From: Erythrobacter sp. HL-111
Lineage (GTDB): Bacteria > Pseudomonadota > Alphaproteobacteria > Sphingomonadales > Sphingomonadaceae
Length of the DNA stretch: 64,000 bases
Assembly: GCF_900105095.1 (NCBI RefSeq)
Contig: NZ_LT629743.1
Coordinates: 62,001 to 126,000, forward strand
Reading direction: 5' to 3'
Positions 19,577 to 28,066 of the stretch are shown in pieces (within the stretch, counting starts at the first letter, position 1; every line of letters begins with the position of its first letter). The position numbers and the translations under genes are program-made. The notes under the pieces were generated by a model. The model ran no database searches. It was not told the DNA's origin and saw nothing but the letters and a program-made list of their open reading frames with translations.

Positions 19577-20704
19577 GTGGGATCGGTCTATCTCCATCCC
19601 GTGACGCTCGCCTCCGGCCCGCAGGCCGAGGCGGGCGAGCACGGGCCGGGCGCGATCCGGCTGGGCGGGTCGATGGCCTATGCGAGCCGCTTCGCGCTGG
19701 TCCTGCGCGACGGGGAACGGGTGGTGGACCGCAGCCTCTTCGGCCCGGCCGATGCCGAAAGCGCCTTCGCCGGGCTCGGCCCGCTCGAAGAGGGCGAGGC
19801 CCGCCGCCAATGGGCCAACCTCGCCAGGGTCCACGCCCCGTTGAACGCGGGCGAACGGGTGATCCGGCTCGACCAGCCGCAGGTGATGGGCGTGCTCAAC
19901 GTGACCCCCGACAGCTTTTCCGACGGAGGCGCGTTCCACGAGGATCCCGAGGCCCTGCGCGCCCACGCCGCCGCCATGCTGGAAGCTGGCGCGGCGATCA
20001 TCGACATCGGCGGGGAAAGCACGCGGCCCGGGGCCGAGCCGACTTTCGAGGCCGAGGAGATCGAACGCGTCGTGCCCGCTGTCCGCACCTGCGCCGCGAT
20101 GGGCGCGGCGATCAGCGTCGACAGCAGGCGCGCGGGCGTGCTCGAACAGGGGCTGTCGGCGGGCGCGCATATCGCCAACGACGTTTCCGCGCTGCGCTAT
20201 GATCCGCGGAGCCTCGAACTCGTCGCGCAATACGAATGCCCGGTCGTGCTGATGCACGCGCCCGGCGCGGGAGCGGATCTTCACGAGGGCGGCAATTACA
20301 CGGACGTGGTGAGCGAGGTGTTCGATTTCCTCCGCCTCGCCCGCGAAAAGGCGATCGGCGGCGGGATCGCGGAGGCGAACATCGTGCTCGACCCGGGGAT
20401 CGGCTTCGGCAAGTCGCTCGCCGACAATCTCGCGCTGCTGAACGCCCTGCCGCTGTTCCATGCGCTCGGATCGCCGCTGCTGGTGGGCGTGAGCCGCAAG
20501 CGCATGATCGGCGCGCTCTCGCACGAGGAGGGACCGCAGGATCGCCTCGCCGGGTCGATCGCGCTCGCGGTCAGGGCGATGGAAGCCGGGGTCCACATCC
20601 TGCGCGTCCACGACGTTGCCGAGACGGTGCAGGCGCGCAATGTCTGGCGCGGGCTGAGGGACGCGGCGCTGACCGATTTCAGCCAGCTGCCGGGCTTCGA
20701 CTGA
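19577..20704 (+). CDS. folP: dihydropteroate synthase
   Basis: Condenses p-aminobenzoate with 6-hydroxymethyl-dihydropterin pyrophosphate in folate synthesis; sulfonamide target. The TIM barrel begins with PQVMGVLNVTPDSFSDGG, then DIGGESTRPGA, ISVDSRRAGV, IANDVSALR, LMHAPG, LDPGIGFGKS and LLVGVSRKRMIG, all canonical. About 95 residues precede the barrel, longer than in enteric FolP but usual for sphingomonads. The start is a GTG one base after the ccrM stop; GAGG lies just before it. Coupling with ccrM puts a folate gene under cell-cycle control, at least potentially. 375 residues. Confidence 0.93.
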   Translation: MGSVYLHPVTLASGPQAEAGEHGPGAIRLGGSMAYASRFALVLRDGERVVDRSLFGPADAESAFAGLGPLEEGEARRQWANLARVHAPLNAGERVIRLDQPQVMGVLNVTPDSFSDGGAFHEDPEALRAHAAAMLEAGAAIIDIGGESTRPGAEPTFEAEEIERVVPAVRTCAAMGAAISVDSRRAGVLEQGLSAGAHIANDVSALRYDPRSLELVAQYECPVVLMHAPGAGADLHEGGNYTDVVSEVFDFLRLAREKAIGGGIAEANIVLDPGIGFGKSLADNLALLNALPLFHALGSPLLVGVSRKRMIGALSHEEGPQDRLAGSIALAVRAMEAGVHILRVHDVAETVQARNVWRGLRDAALTDFSQLPGFD

Positions 20705-20812
20705 CCGGGTCGGGGCGAAAGCCCCTTGCGCGCTGTCGCAATCGCGTCATGGAGCGGGGGCAAGGGACCCCCAGCAACCCTCCGCAGGAAACCCCAGAAG
20801 GAACCATCGCCC

Positions 20813-21970
20813 ATGCGCTTTCCGCTTCTCCTCGCCGCGGCCGGAACCGCGACGATTGCCGCCCTCGCGCCGCTTTCCGCCAACCCGCAGGTCGAACTTT
20901 CGGCCGAGGACGTGCTCGCGCCCTATTACGCCAGGCTCGAAACCGAGATCGACCTGCCGGTCGCGCCTCCCGGGGCGAGCCTCGCCGAGGACACGGTGCT
21001 GACCCGGATCGGGGTCGGCAGCTGCAACCACCAGAGCCGCTCGCAGCACATGTGGGCCCGGATCGCGGCAGCCGATCCGCAGCTTTTCCTGTTCATCGGC
21101 GACAACAACTACGGCGACAACGGCTGGGACGGCGATGCCGCGCTCGGTTCCTTGCGCGCCGCCTATGCCAAGCAGGCCGAAACCCCCGAACTCGCCGCCT
21201 TCCGCGAGGCCGTGCCGATGATGGCGGTGTGGGACGATCACGATTACGGTTTCAACGATGCGGGGGCGAGCTTCACCCCGCGGCGCTGGTCGGAAACGAT
21301 CTTCGAAACCTTCTGGGGCTCGCCCGAGGATGTCCGTGAGCGCCCCGGCATCTATTCCTCGCGCATCGTCGGCGAGGACGGGCGGCGAACGCAGGTGATC
21401 CTGCTCGACACGCGCTTCTTCCGCTCCGAACTCGAAACGATGGGCTATTCCGAGACCCGCCCGCCGCTCGGCCCCTACGTGCCCAGCGATGATCCCGAAA
21501 AGACGATGCTGGGCGAAGCGCAGTGGGAATGGCTCGAAGCCGAACTCGCCAAGCCCGCCGATTTCCGCATCGTGGCGAGCTCGATCCAGGTGCTGACCGA
21601 CGCGCACAACTACGAAAGCTGGGAGAACCTGCCGCTCGAACGCGCGAAGCTCTACCGCCTGCTCGCGGGCCGCGAGGAAAGCGGGCTGGTCCTGCTTTCG
21701 GGCGATCGGCACGCGGGCGGCATCTACACCGACACGCCGGACGAGGCGGGCGGCGAGCAATTCTGGGAGCTGACCAGCTCCTCGCTCAATCTCGCCTTCA
21801 ACGACACGGCGACGAACACCGCGCGCGAGCCCGATCCCAAGCGGCTGACCGATTTCATCTCGGAAGAGAATTTCGGCCTTGTCGACATCGACTGGGAGAA
21901 CCGCACCTTCACCCTTTCCCTGCGCGGGAACCGGGGCGAGGAGCGGGTGAGCCGGACGGTGAGCTGGTGA
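20813..21970 (+). CDS. PhoD-like metallophosphatase, exported
   Basis: A 385-residue alkaline phosphatase D-family protein, cleaving phosphomonoesters or diesters outside the cytoplasm. A signal peptide is predicted (MRFPLLLAAAGTATIAALAP). The metallophosphatase fold is shown by VGSCNHQS, LFIGDNNYGDN, WDDHDYGFND, SSIQ and SGDRHAGGIY. AAGGAA precedes the start at 20813. It is in the same direction as folP, 108 bases downstream. Its 3' end lies 14 bases from the first IS copy, but the gene is intact. The substrate is not deducible. Confidence 0.88.
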   Translation: MRFPLLLAAAGTATIAALAPLSANPQVELSAEDVLAPYYARLETEIDLPVAPPGASLAEDTVLTRIGVGSCNHQSRSQHMWARIAAADPQLFLFIGDNNYGDNGWDGDAALGSLRAAYAKQAETPELAAFREAVPMMAVWDDHDYGFNDAGASFTPRRWSETIFETFWGSPEDVRERPGIYSSRIVGEDGRRTQVILLDTRFFRSELETMGYSETRPPLGPYVPSDDPEKTMLGEAQWEWLEAELAKPADFRIVASSIQVLTDAHNYESWENLPLERAKLYRLLAGREESGLVLLSGDRHAGGIYTDTPDEAGGEQFWELTSSSLNLAFNDTATNTAREPDPKRLTDFISEENFGLVDIDWENRTFTLSLRGNRGEERVSRTVSW

Positions 21971-21984
21971 GCGCCCGCCGCTAG

Positions 21985-23643
21985 CCTCTCTTATTCACGG
22001 CGATGCGGTTGGGCGCCTCTCGGTGCGAGCTTGACGCCACTGCTGCGTGCGGCGGCGTAGAGCGGGCGTGCGGCACCGCTGGCGTCTGTTTCACCGCGCT
22101 GTGATCGATGGGCTTTTCTGGTTGAAGGACTTGGCTCGGGGTTTCTGCGGCACTGCCGCGCCCGCTACGTCGGCGCAGGCTTGAGCGCGAGAACGATGGC
22201 ACGCATCAGATCGGCATCGGGGCACGCAGAGGCGAACGCTACGCGGATTCGGGTGGCGCTTTCCATGACGCGGGCAGCAACCTTGAGCAGCCGCAGGCGC
22301 AGGGTCGTAAACTCGGCTTTTGCCAGAGCGGTGGTCTTTGGGATCGCCTGCTGAACGCGCCACAGCAGCCAGTAGGCAGCGGTGTGCAGGATCAGGCGCA
22401 TCTGGTTGGCGTTCGCCGACCGGCACGAGGTGCGGTCACTGGCCAGCTGGGTCTTGTGCAGCTTGATCAGGTTCTCGGCCTGCCCGCGCGCACAGTAGAG
22501 CGTGTCATAGATGTATTCAGCCGAGCCTTGGGTTAGCGATGTGACGACATAGCGGATATCCATGCCCAGCGTGCTGGCCTCGATCCTGGCGACGACGCGG
22601 CGCTGGCGGTTCCAGCTCTTCGCGCCGTAGCGGGTCTCGGCATAGCTGCGCAGGACCGGGAGTTGGCACTCGGCGCGGCGGACCGCACAGGCATCGGCAG
22701 CCGTGACGATGACGGGATCGGCGCGCAGCGCGGCGTTGGTCGGCAGACCGAACACGTAATCGACATGGGCCGCCTCGCAGAAGGCCATGACCTCGGGCCG
22801 TCCATAATGCCCGTCACCGCGGATGGTGATGTGGGTATCGGGCCAGTGGCGGCGAAGATGGCGCACCAGACGCCGGATATGCCCTGCCGCCTCCTTGCCC
22901 GAAGGCGTCTTGCCCGTGCGCAGCAGCATCGCCACCGGCCGGCCCGTTGCCGTGTCGTAGACATGGATCGGCAGGAAGCAGCGCTCCCCATGATGTCCGT
23001 TCCAGAAGGAGAGTTGCTGATAGCCGTGCACGACGTCGCAGGTGTCATCGATATCCAGCGTCACCGCCGCCGGCGGAGTGGGGTAGCTGGCGCAGTAGAT
23101 GTCGATCATGATCCCCAGCATCTTTGCCAGCTCGCGCGTGCTCGGCGCATTCTCCCAGCGGCTCATCGTCGGTTGGCTGGCCAACCCCGCACCCGATCCC
23201 GGCAGCTTGCCCAGCGCAAGGCGGAAGCCCGGATCATCGCGCAGAGCGTCGAGATCATCGGCATCCTCATAGCCGCAGGCGATCGCGAACATCCGCGCGC
23301 GCAGGATATCTTCAAGCCGATGAACCACCCGAGCAGGATCGCGCGGATCGGCAATACACGCCGCAAGCCGCTGGCAGAGCCCCATCATGCGCTCGGCCTG
23401 AGCCAGCACCAGGACCCCGCCATCCGAGGTCAGCCTGCCGCCGTCAAACGCAGCTGTGACCTTCTTGCCGCGCACTGCTGGAAACGAAAATACGGACGCG
23501 CTATCATCGCATCCGGCGGGTGTGGTCTGTGGCATATTTTGCCCCGTTGCAGGTCTGGCTTAAGCAACCACATTCCTACAACAATGCAAATGCTTACGCC
23601 ACTCCCGCCAACCCGTCAGACCACCGCCGGTGAATAATCCGGG
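21985..23643 (-). mobile_element. IS1380-family insertion sequence, copy A
   Basis: 1659-bp element with imperfect terminal inverted repeats, reading inward CCTCTCTTATTCACGG on the left and CCCGGATTATTCACCGG on the right. It is flanked by a perfect 4-bp target duplication CTAG (21981-21984 and 23644-23647). It holds one transposase gene on the minus strand and about 180 bases of non-coding DNA after it. A second copy of the same length lies inverted at 47336-48994. The right duplicate contains the stop codon of an SDR gene remnant, so insertion took place exactly at that stop. Confidence 0.93.
22165..23535 (-). CDS. IS1380-family transposase, copy A
   Basis: A 456-residue DDE transposase that catalyses cut-and-paste movement of the element. 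It starts MPQTTPAGCDDSASVFSF; the family core includes GGRLTSDGGVLVLAQAER near the N terminus, TLDIDDTCDVVHGYQQ (first Asp), the IRGDGHYGRPEVMAFCE segment (second Asp) and the C-terminal RGQAENLIKLHK (Glu). The frame is intact, so the element may be active. The protein is identical to that of copy B although the genes differ by six silent bases. Confidence 0.93.
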   Translation of the reverse strand: MPQTTPAGCDDSASVFSFPAVRGKKVTAAFDGGRLTSDGGVLVLAQAERMMGLCQRLAACIADPRDPARVVHRLEDILRARMFAIACGYEDADDLDALRDDPGFRLALGKLPGSGAGLASQPTMSRWENAPSTRELAKMLGIMIDIYCASYPTPPAAVTLDIDDTCDVVHGYQQLSFWNGHHGERCFLPIHVYDTATGRPVAMLLRTGKTPSGKEAAGHIRRLVRHLRRHWPDTHITIRGDGHYGRPEVMAFCEAAHVDYVFGLPTNAALRADPVIVTAADACAVRRAECQLPVLRSYAETRYGAKSWNRQRRVVARIEASTLGMDIRYVVTSLTQGSAEYIYDTLYCARGQAENLIKLHKTQLASDRTSCRSANANQMRLILHTAAYWLLWRVQQAIPKTTALAKAEFTTLRLRLLKVAARVMESATRIRVAFASACPDADLMRAIVLALKPAPT

Positions 23644-23760
23644 CTAGAGAGTGTAGCCGCCGTCCGACACCAGCACGTGGCCGGTGATGTTGGCGGCGGC
23701 ATCGCTCAGCAGGAAAAGGATCGCCGCGGCCATTTCGGCGGAGGTGGCGAAGACCGTCAG
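23644..23760 (-). pseudogene. C-terminal remnant of a short-chain dehydrogenase/reductase
   Basis: The last 38 codons of an SDR gene remain: they read LTVFATSAEMAAAILFLL, then SDAAANITGHVLVSDGGYTL and a TAG stop. NITGHVLVSDGGY is the standard SDR C-terminal signature. The frame is interrupted at about 23760, where unrelated AT-rich DNA begins, so about 200 residues including the Rossmann fold and catalytic Tyr-Lys are missing. IS copy A sits exactly at its stop codon. The gene was therefore decapitated by insertion or deletion of foreign DNA. Confidence 0.85.
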
Positions 23761-23763
23761 ATC

Positions 23764-24606
23764 CTAATTCGCATTATAGGCTAGAAATTTTATTCCTTGC
23801 TCATCGAGTATTGTCGGCAATTCAGCAGGAACCTTCTCGCGAGGCGCGACAACTAAGAAGAAGCTATTTTTCTTGCTAAGATGCGTGCGATAGAGGTTCA
23901 TTTGCCTCAATAATTCGCCCGCACTACGCACTTCCGTCTTCGCTTCGACAAAAACCTTGTATTCCTCATGTGCCCAGTCCATCTTTTCCCATTTAATCCC
24001 CTTGATCGCCAAGCGACCGTAACGATGTCGAATGATCGCCAGAGAAGAGGCCGGAGTTGATGAACAAGGAACTAGATTTGTGCAACCGTCTTTTGCCACT
24101 CCCCTATCAGACCAGATGCCAAACTCTCTTTCGCCTAAGAGGTGATCGAACTCTAAATCCAACTCGGACCATACACTTCTTTCGATCTCGTGTGTTCGTA
24201 TATGCAAGAAGGGTCGGTAGATCTTAATGGAGAACGAGAGATCGATCGCTCCGATTAATCCCCCGCGGGGGCCGAGTATCAAGCGTTCCCAGCGTGGTGG
24301 GCTTACTTCTAGAGGAGGAGGTTCAGGATGTTTCGGGTAGTTCCCACTCAGATACACGCTCAGACAATGGGGGATCGTGCGCTCGCTCAGATACTCATGA
24401 TCCGCTAGTTCAACCCAATTCTTTCCCCAAGCGTGGCAAACACCTTTTTCATCTTCGGTAAAATTGAGGTCTAGCGCGCGTAATATTGTTCCTGGACTGA
24501 CCTTGCTTTTCTGATCAATCCATCGCACGATTTCATCGTGGCTTCGTAAGCCAAGTTGCTCGTCGTTGAACAGTTTTTGTTGATATGGTGCGGCTGGCTT
24601 TCCCAT
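23764..24606 (-). CDS. orphan AT-rich gene with PD-(D/E)xK nuclease-like motif
   Basis: A 280-residue protein with no named family that I recognise. Near the C terminus the order D210, E221-A-K223, Q235-M-N-L-Y239 reproduces the D / ExK / QxxxY residue set of RecB/Cas4-type nucleases, in the context VFVEAKTEVRSAGELLRQMN, followed by a hydrophobic strand FFLVVAPRE. The N-terminal 200 residues are not assignable; there is no signal peptide or membrane helix. G+C is far below that of neighbours, indicating recent transfer. It lies between a truncated SDR gene and an intact regulator, on the same strand. No clear ribosome-binding site is seen. Nuclease activity is inferred only from the motif. 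Confidence 0.6.
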   Translation of the reverse strand: MGKPAAPYQQKLFNDEQLGLRSHDEIVRWIDQKSKVSPGTILRALDLNFTEDEKGVCHAWGKNWVELADHEYLSERTIPHCLSVYLSGNYPKHPEPPPLEVSPPRWERLILGPRGGLIGAIDLSFSIKIYRPFLHIRTHEIERSVWSELDLEFDHLLGEREFGIWSDRGVAKDGCTNLVPCSSTPASSLAIIRHRYGRLAIKGIKWEKMDWAHEEYKVFVEAKTEVRSAGELLRQMNLYRTHLSKKNSFFLVVAPREKVPAELPTILDEQGIKFLAYNAN

Positions 24607-24670
24607 GCAGAATGCCTAGCACCGGCTCCGCGATGGGTGAAGCTTCTGCCACCATAATGCACAGTCTTGC

Positions 24671-26176
24671 TCAGGCTGCGTTGTCGATCCCGAGGTCGGA
24701 GAGCTTGCGGTAGAGCGTCGAACGCCCGATGCCGAGCCGCCGGGCCACCTCGGTCATGCGGCCGCGGTAATGGCCGATGGCGAGCCGGATCACGTCCGCC
24801 TCGATCTCCTCGAGCGGGCGCAGGTTGCCGTCCTCGGTGTAGAGCATCACGCCCGCGCCTTCGTGGAAGGCGGGGACCGGCGCCTCGCCGCGGTCGCCGA
24901 CCAGTTCGGCCAGCTGCGGGAAGCTTTCCGCCGTCAGCGTCTCGCCCTCGCAATAGACCGCGGCGCGGAATAGCACCGATTGCAGCTGGCGGACATTGCC
25001 CGGCCAGTCATAGGCCGCGAGCAGCGCCAGCGCGCTGTCGGAGATCGAGAGGTGGTTTAGTCCGGGCTGCTCGCCGATGCGCGCGAGGAAATGGCGGGTG
25101 AGGGCGGGAATGTCGCTCGTCCGCTCGCGCAGCGGCGGCAGGACGATGCGGGTCGCGGTGAGCCGCCGCCCAAGCTCGGCGTCGAATTCGTCCCCTTCGA
25201 CCAGTGCTGTCAGCGAAAGGTTGCTCGTGGCGAACAGGCGCATGTCGATGCGGTAGCCGTAGCTCGCCCCGACCGGGCGCACGATCCCGCTTTCGAGCGC
25301 TTCGGCGAGGCGCTGCTGCACGCTGCGCGGCAGGCGGTCGACCTCGTCGAGCACCAGCGTCCCGCCGTCGCAATGCTGGAGCGCGCCGATCTGGCGGTCG
25401 AAGGCGCCCGGAAAGGCGCCCGGTTCGTGCCCGAACAGCACCGATTCGACCGATCCGGGCGGCAGGCTCGCGATGTTGATGATCCGCAGGGGTTCCTTCG
25501 CCCGCGGGCTCGCCGAGTGCATCGCACGCATCAGCATTTCCTTGCCCGTGCCGCTTTCGCCCTCGATCAGGGCGTGGCCGTGGCCGCGCGCCGCCTTCGC
25601 CGCCTGGGCGAGCGCGGTGCGGAAACCGGGCGCGGTGCCGATCATCGCGTCGAAATCGAGATGGGCGCCCATCTTCTCGGTCAGCGGGGCGAGTTCGTCG
25701 CGCTGACGTTCGCGGGTGGTGACCGCCCGCAGCGCTTCCATCAGGCGATCGGGCGCGATCGGCTTGACGAGGTAGTCGCTCGCCCCCGCCCGCATCGCCT
25801 CGACCGCCAGCACGGGGGAAGCGCTGGTGGTCAGCATCAGGATCGGCAGGGCCGGGCGGCGTTCCTTGAGCTCGGCGATCAGCGAGCAGGCGTCATCGCC
25901 CGGCACCCACTGGTCGAGCAGGATCGCGGACAACTGCATTCCCTCGCGCGTGCCGAGCATCGCGATCGCGGTTTCGGCATCGGGCGCGACGAGCGTGCGC
26001 CAGCCCGCCCGCGCGGCGATCGCGCAGATCAGCCGGCTCTGGGCCGGTTCGTCGTCGATCAGCATGACGAGCCGGGTTTCGGCGGTCTCCGCCCGTTCGT
26101 CGTCCGCGCGGCGGGCCGCCCCGTCGGCGCACGCGGCGGGCTGCCGGTCCATATCGGGCATGGAGTTTTCCGACAT
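24671..26176 (-). CDS. NtrC-like response regulator with altered GAFTGA loop
   Basis: 501 residues with three domains. Receiver at about 35-155, with acidic pocket D41-D42, phospho-acceptor D88 (LLDQW) and K138. AAA+ domain at about 175-400, with Walker A GESGTGK (206-212) and Walker B LVLDEVD (274-280). Fis-type helix-turn-helix at the end (MTEVARRLGIGRSTLYRKL). The sigma-54 contact loop reads GAFPGA at 253-258: the Thr of GAFTGA is Pro. In the family this Thr touches sigma-54, so the protein may work without sigma-54 or less efficiently. No histidine kinase is adjacent. Start MSENSMPDM; the first 33 residues are a charged lead. Confidence 0.88.
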   Translation of the reverse strand: MSENSMPDMDRQPAACADGAARRADDERAETAETRLVMLIDDEPAQSRLICAIAARAGWRTLVAPDAETAIAMLGTREGMQLSAILLDQWVPGDDACSLIAELKERRPALPILMLTTSASPVLAVEAMRAGASDYLVKPIAPDRLMEALRAVTTRERQRDELAPLTEKMGAHLDFDAMIGTAPGFRTALAQAAKAARGHGHALIEGESGTGKEMLMRAMHSASPRAKEPLRIINIASLPPGSVESVLFGHEPGAFPGAFDRQIGALQHCDGGTLVLDEVDRLPRSVQQRLAEALESGIVRPVGASYGYRIDMRLFATSNLSLTALVEGDEFDAELGRRLTATRIVLPPLRERTSDIPALTRHFLARIGEQPGLNHLSISDSALALLAAYDWPGNVRQLQSVLFRAAVYCEGETLTAESFPQLAELVGDRGEAPVPAFHEGAGVMLYTEDGNLRPLEEIEADVIRLAIGHYRGRMTEVARRLGIGRSTLYRKLSDLGIDNAA

Positions 26177-26425
26177 CGGCGTGCGCAGACCTCCCTCGAT
26201 CCCCGGTCAAACCGTCCCGGGGTGAAACGTCGGCCCGCTTTAAGGCGCGCGGGTAAAGACTGGATTAAGCCTGTTGCGGATGATGGCGCGGGACCGGCGG
26301 GCGCTTTCGCGGGTGCAGCACGGGCTTGAGCGCGAGGGCAGGCTCGGATAACGCGCATCCTATCACTTTTCACGGCAACCTTTTGCCGGAACCCACGTTA
26401 CGCACAATCAAGGGGAATACGCAGC

Positions 26426-26548
26426 ATGGCATCGCACGACATGGACAAGGCGCGCTCGACCTACGAGTCGTTCATGACCGCGCTCAAATGGGCCGTTCCG
26501 GTGGTCGCCCTCATCACCCTGTTCGTCGTCTCGCTGATCGCCGGGTAA
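26426..26548 (+). CDS. aa3-type cytochrome c oxidase subunit IV-like peptide
   Basis: A 40-residue single-helix membrane peptide: MASHDMDKARSTYESFMTAL is followed by a helix about residues 22-39 (WAVPVVALITLFVVSLIAG). It matches the short COX4_pro_2 type subunit common in alphaproteobacteria. AGGGGA lies seven bases upstream of the ATG. It precedes pntAA by 36 bases, an arrangement often seen in this group, so this peptide may belong with the transhydrogenase and not the oxidase. It is too small for most gene finders. Confidence 0.8.
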   Translation: MASHDMDKARSTYESFMTALKWAVPVVALITLFVVSLIAG

Positions 26549-26584
26549 CCACCCGCACAATTCGCCGAAACCTGGGGGGCACAA

Positions 26585-27697
26585 GTGAAGATCGCAGTCC
26601 TTAAAGAACGCGCCGCAGGGGAAACGCGCGTCGCGGCGACGCCGGAAACGGTGAAGAAGTACATCGGCCTCGGCAACGAGGTCGCGGTGGAGCAGGGGGC
26701 GGGCCTGTCCGCCTCGATCACCGACGAGGCCTATGCCGAAGCGGGCGCTGCGATCGGCGATGCGCCGGCGAGCGTGAAGGACGCGGACATCGTGCTGGGC
26801 GTGCAGGCGCCCGACGTCGCGCTGCTTTCCGGCGCCAGGCCGGGCGCGTGGGTCGCGGCGCTGTTCGATCCGTTCCAGCACAAGGAGCGGGTCGAGGCCT
26901 ATGCCAGGGCCGGGCTCGAGGCGCTTTCGATGGAATTCATGCCGCGCATCACCCGCGCGCAGTCGATGGACGTGCTTTCCAGCCAGTCGAACCTTGCCGG
27001 TTACAAGGCGGTGCTGGCGGCGGCGGACGAATATGGCCGCGCCTTCCCGATGATGATGACGGCGGCGGGCACGGTGCAGGCGGCGCGCGTCTTCATCATG
27101 GGCGTGGGCGTTGCGGGGCTCCAGGCGATCGCGACGGCCAAGCGGCTCGGCGCGCAGGTCTCGGCGACGGACGTGAGGCCCGAAACTGCCGAACAGATCA
27201 CCTCGCTCGGGGCCAAGGCGGTCTTTGCCGAGGGGCTCGAGGCGGCGGGCGAGGGCGGCTACGCGGCCGAACTCACCGACGAACAGAAGGCGAAGCAGGC
27301 CGAGCTGGTTTCCACCCACATCGCCAAGCAGGACCTCGTCATCACCACCGCGCTGATCCCGGGCCGCAGGGCGCCGGTGCTGGTCACGGACGCGCAGATC
27401 GCGACGATGAAGCCGGGCAGCGTGATCTTCGATCTCGCGGTGGCGCAGGGGGGCAATGTCGAAGGCTCTAAGCCCGACGAGGTCGTCGTGAGGCACGGCG
27501 TCAAGATCATGGGCTATTCGAACACGCCCGCCCACCTCGCCGCCGACGCCTCGGCGCTGTTCTCACGCAATCACTTCAACTTCCTCTCCGCCTTCTGGGA
27601 CAAGGAGGCCGGCAAGCCGGTCCTCGACGAGGAGATCGGCACCGCCATCCGCCTGACGAAGGACGGCGCGGTGGTGAACGAAAGGCTGAAGGGATAA
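26585..27697 (+). CDS. pntAA: NAD(P) transhydrogenase subunit alpha, part 1
   Basis: 370-residue NAD(H)-binding domain I of the proton-translocating transhydrogenase, which passes hydride between NADH and NADP. MKIAVLKER opens the standard fold. Conserved segments include FMPRITRAQSMDVLSSQSNL, the Rossmann GVGVAGLQAIATAKRLGA, ITTALIPGRRAPVL and VIFDLAVAQGGN. Split alpha subunits (domain I separate from the membrane part) are typical of alphaproteobacteria. Soluble domain bound to the inner membrane complex made by the next two genes. Confidence 0.94.
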   Translation: MKIAVLKERAAGETRVAATPETVKKYIGLGNEVAVEQGAGLSASITDEAYAEAGAAIGDAPASVKDADIVLGVQAPDVALLSGARPGAWVAALFDPFQHKERVEAYARAGLEALSMEFMPRITRAQSMDVLSSQSNLAGYKAVLAAADEYGRAFPMMMTAAGTVQAARVFIMGVGVAGLQAIATAKRLGAQVSATDVRPETAEQITSLGAKAVFAEGLEAAGEGGYAAELTDEQKAKQAELVSTHIAKQDLVITTALIPGRRAPVLVTDAQIATMKPGSVIFDLAVAQGGNVEGSKPDEVVVRHGVKIMGYSNTPAHLAADASALFSRNHFNFLSAFWDKEAGKPVLDEEIGTAIRLTKDGAVVNERLKG

Positions 27698-27782
27698 GCT
27701 CGGCCACGCCGTGCCGAATACGGGCAGGGTGGCGGATCAATCGAAGACATCAGCGGGCCAGGTGCCGGACAGGGGCGAATCA

Positions 27783-28064
27783 ATGGACTTCATCTCAATC
27801 CTCTCGATCTTCGTGCTGGCGTGTTTCGTCGGCTATTACGTGGTCTGGTCGGTCACCCCGGCGCTGCACACGCCGCTGATGGCGGTGACGAACGCGATTT
27901 CCTCGGTCATCGTGGTCGGCGCGCTGATCGCCAGCGCCGAGGCGGGGTCCGACGTGGCGAAGTATCTCGGGCTCGCCGCCGTCGTGCTGGCCAGCGTCAA
28001 CATCTTCGGCGGCTTTGCCGTGACCGAACGGATGCTCGCGATGTACAAGAAGAAGGAGAAGTGA
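27783..28064 (+). CDS. pntAB: NAD(P) transhydrogenase subunit alpha, part 2
   Basis: 93-residue membrane part of the split alpha subunit, contributing helices of the proton channel. Start MDFISILSIFVLACFVGYYV; conserved VTPALHTPLMAVTNAISSV and the C-terminal GGFAVTERMLAMYKKKEK are the hallmark. ATG 27783 is preferred over upstream in-frame starts because the family begins here. The stop is two bases before the pntB start. Confidence 0.93.
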   Translation: MDFISILSIFVLACFVGYYVVWSVTPALHTPLMAVTNAISSVIVVGALIASAEAGSDVAKYLGLAAVVLASVNIFGGFAVTERMLAMYKKKEK

Positions 28065-28066
28065 GG

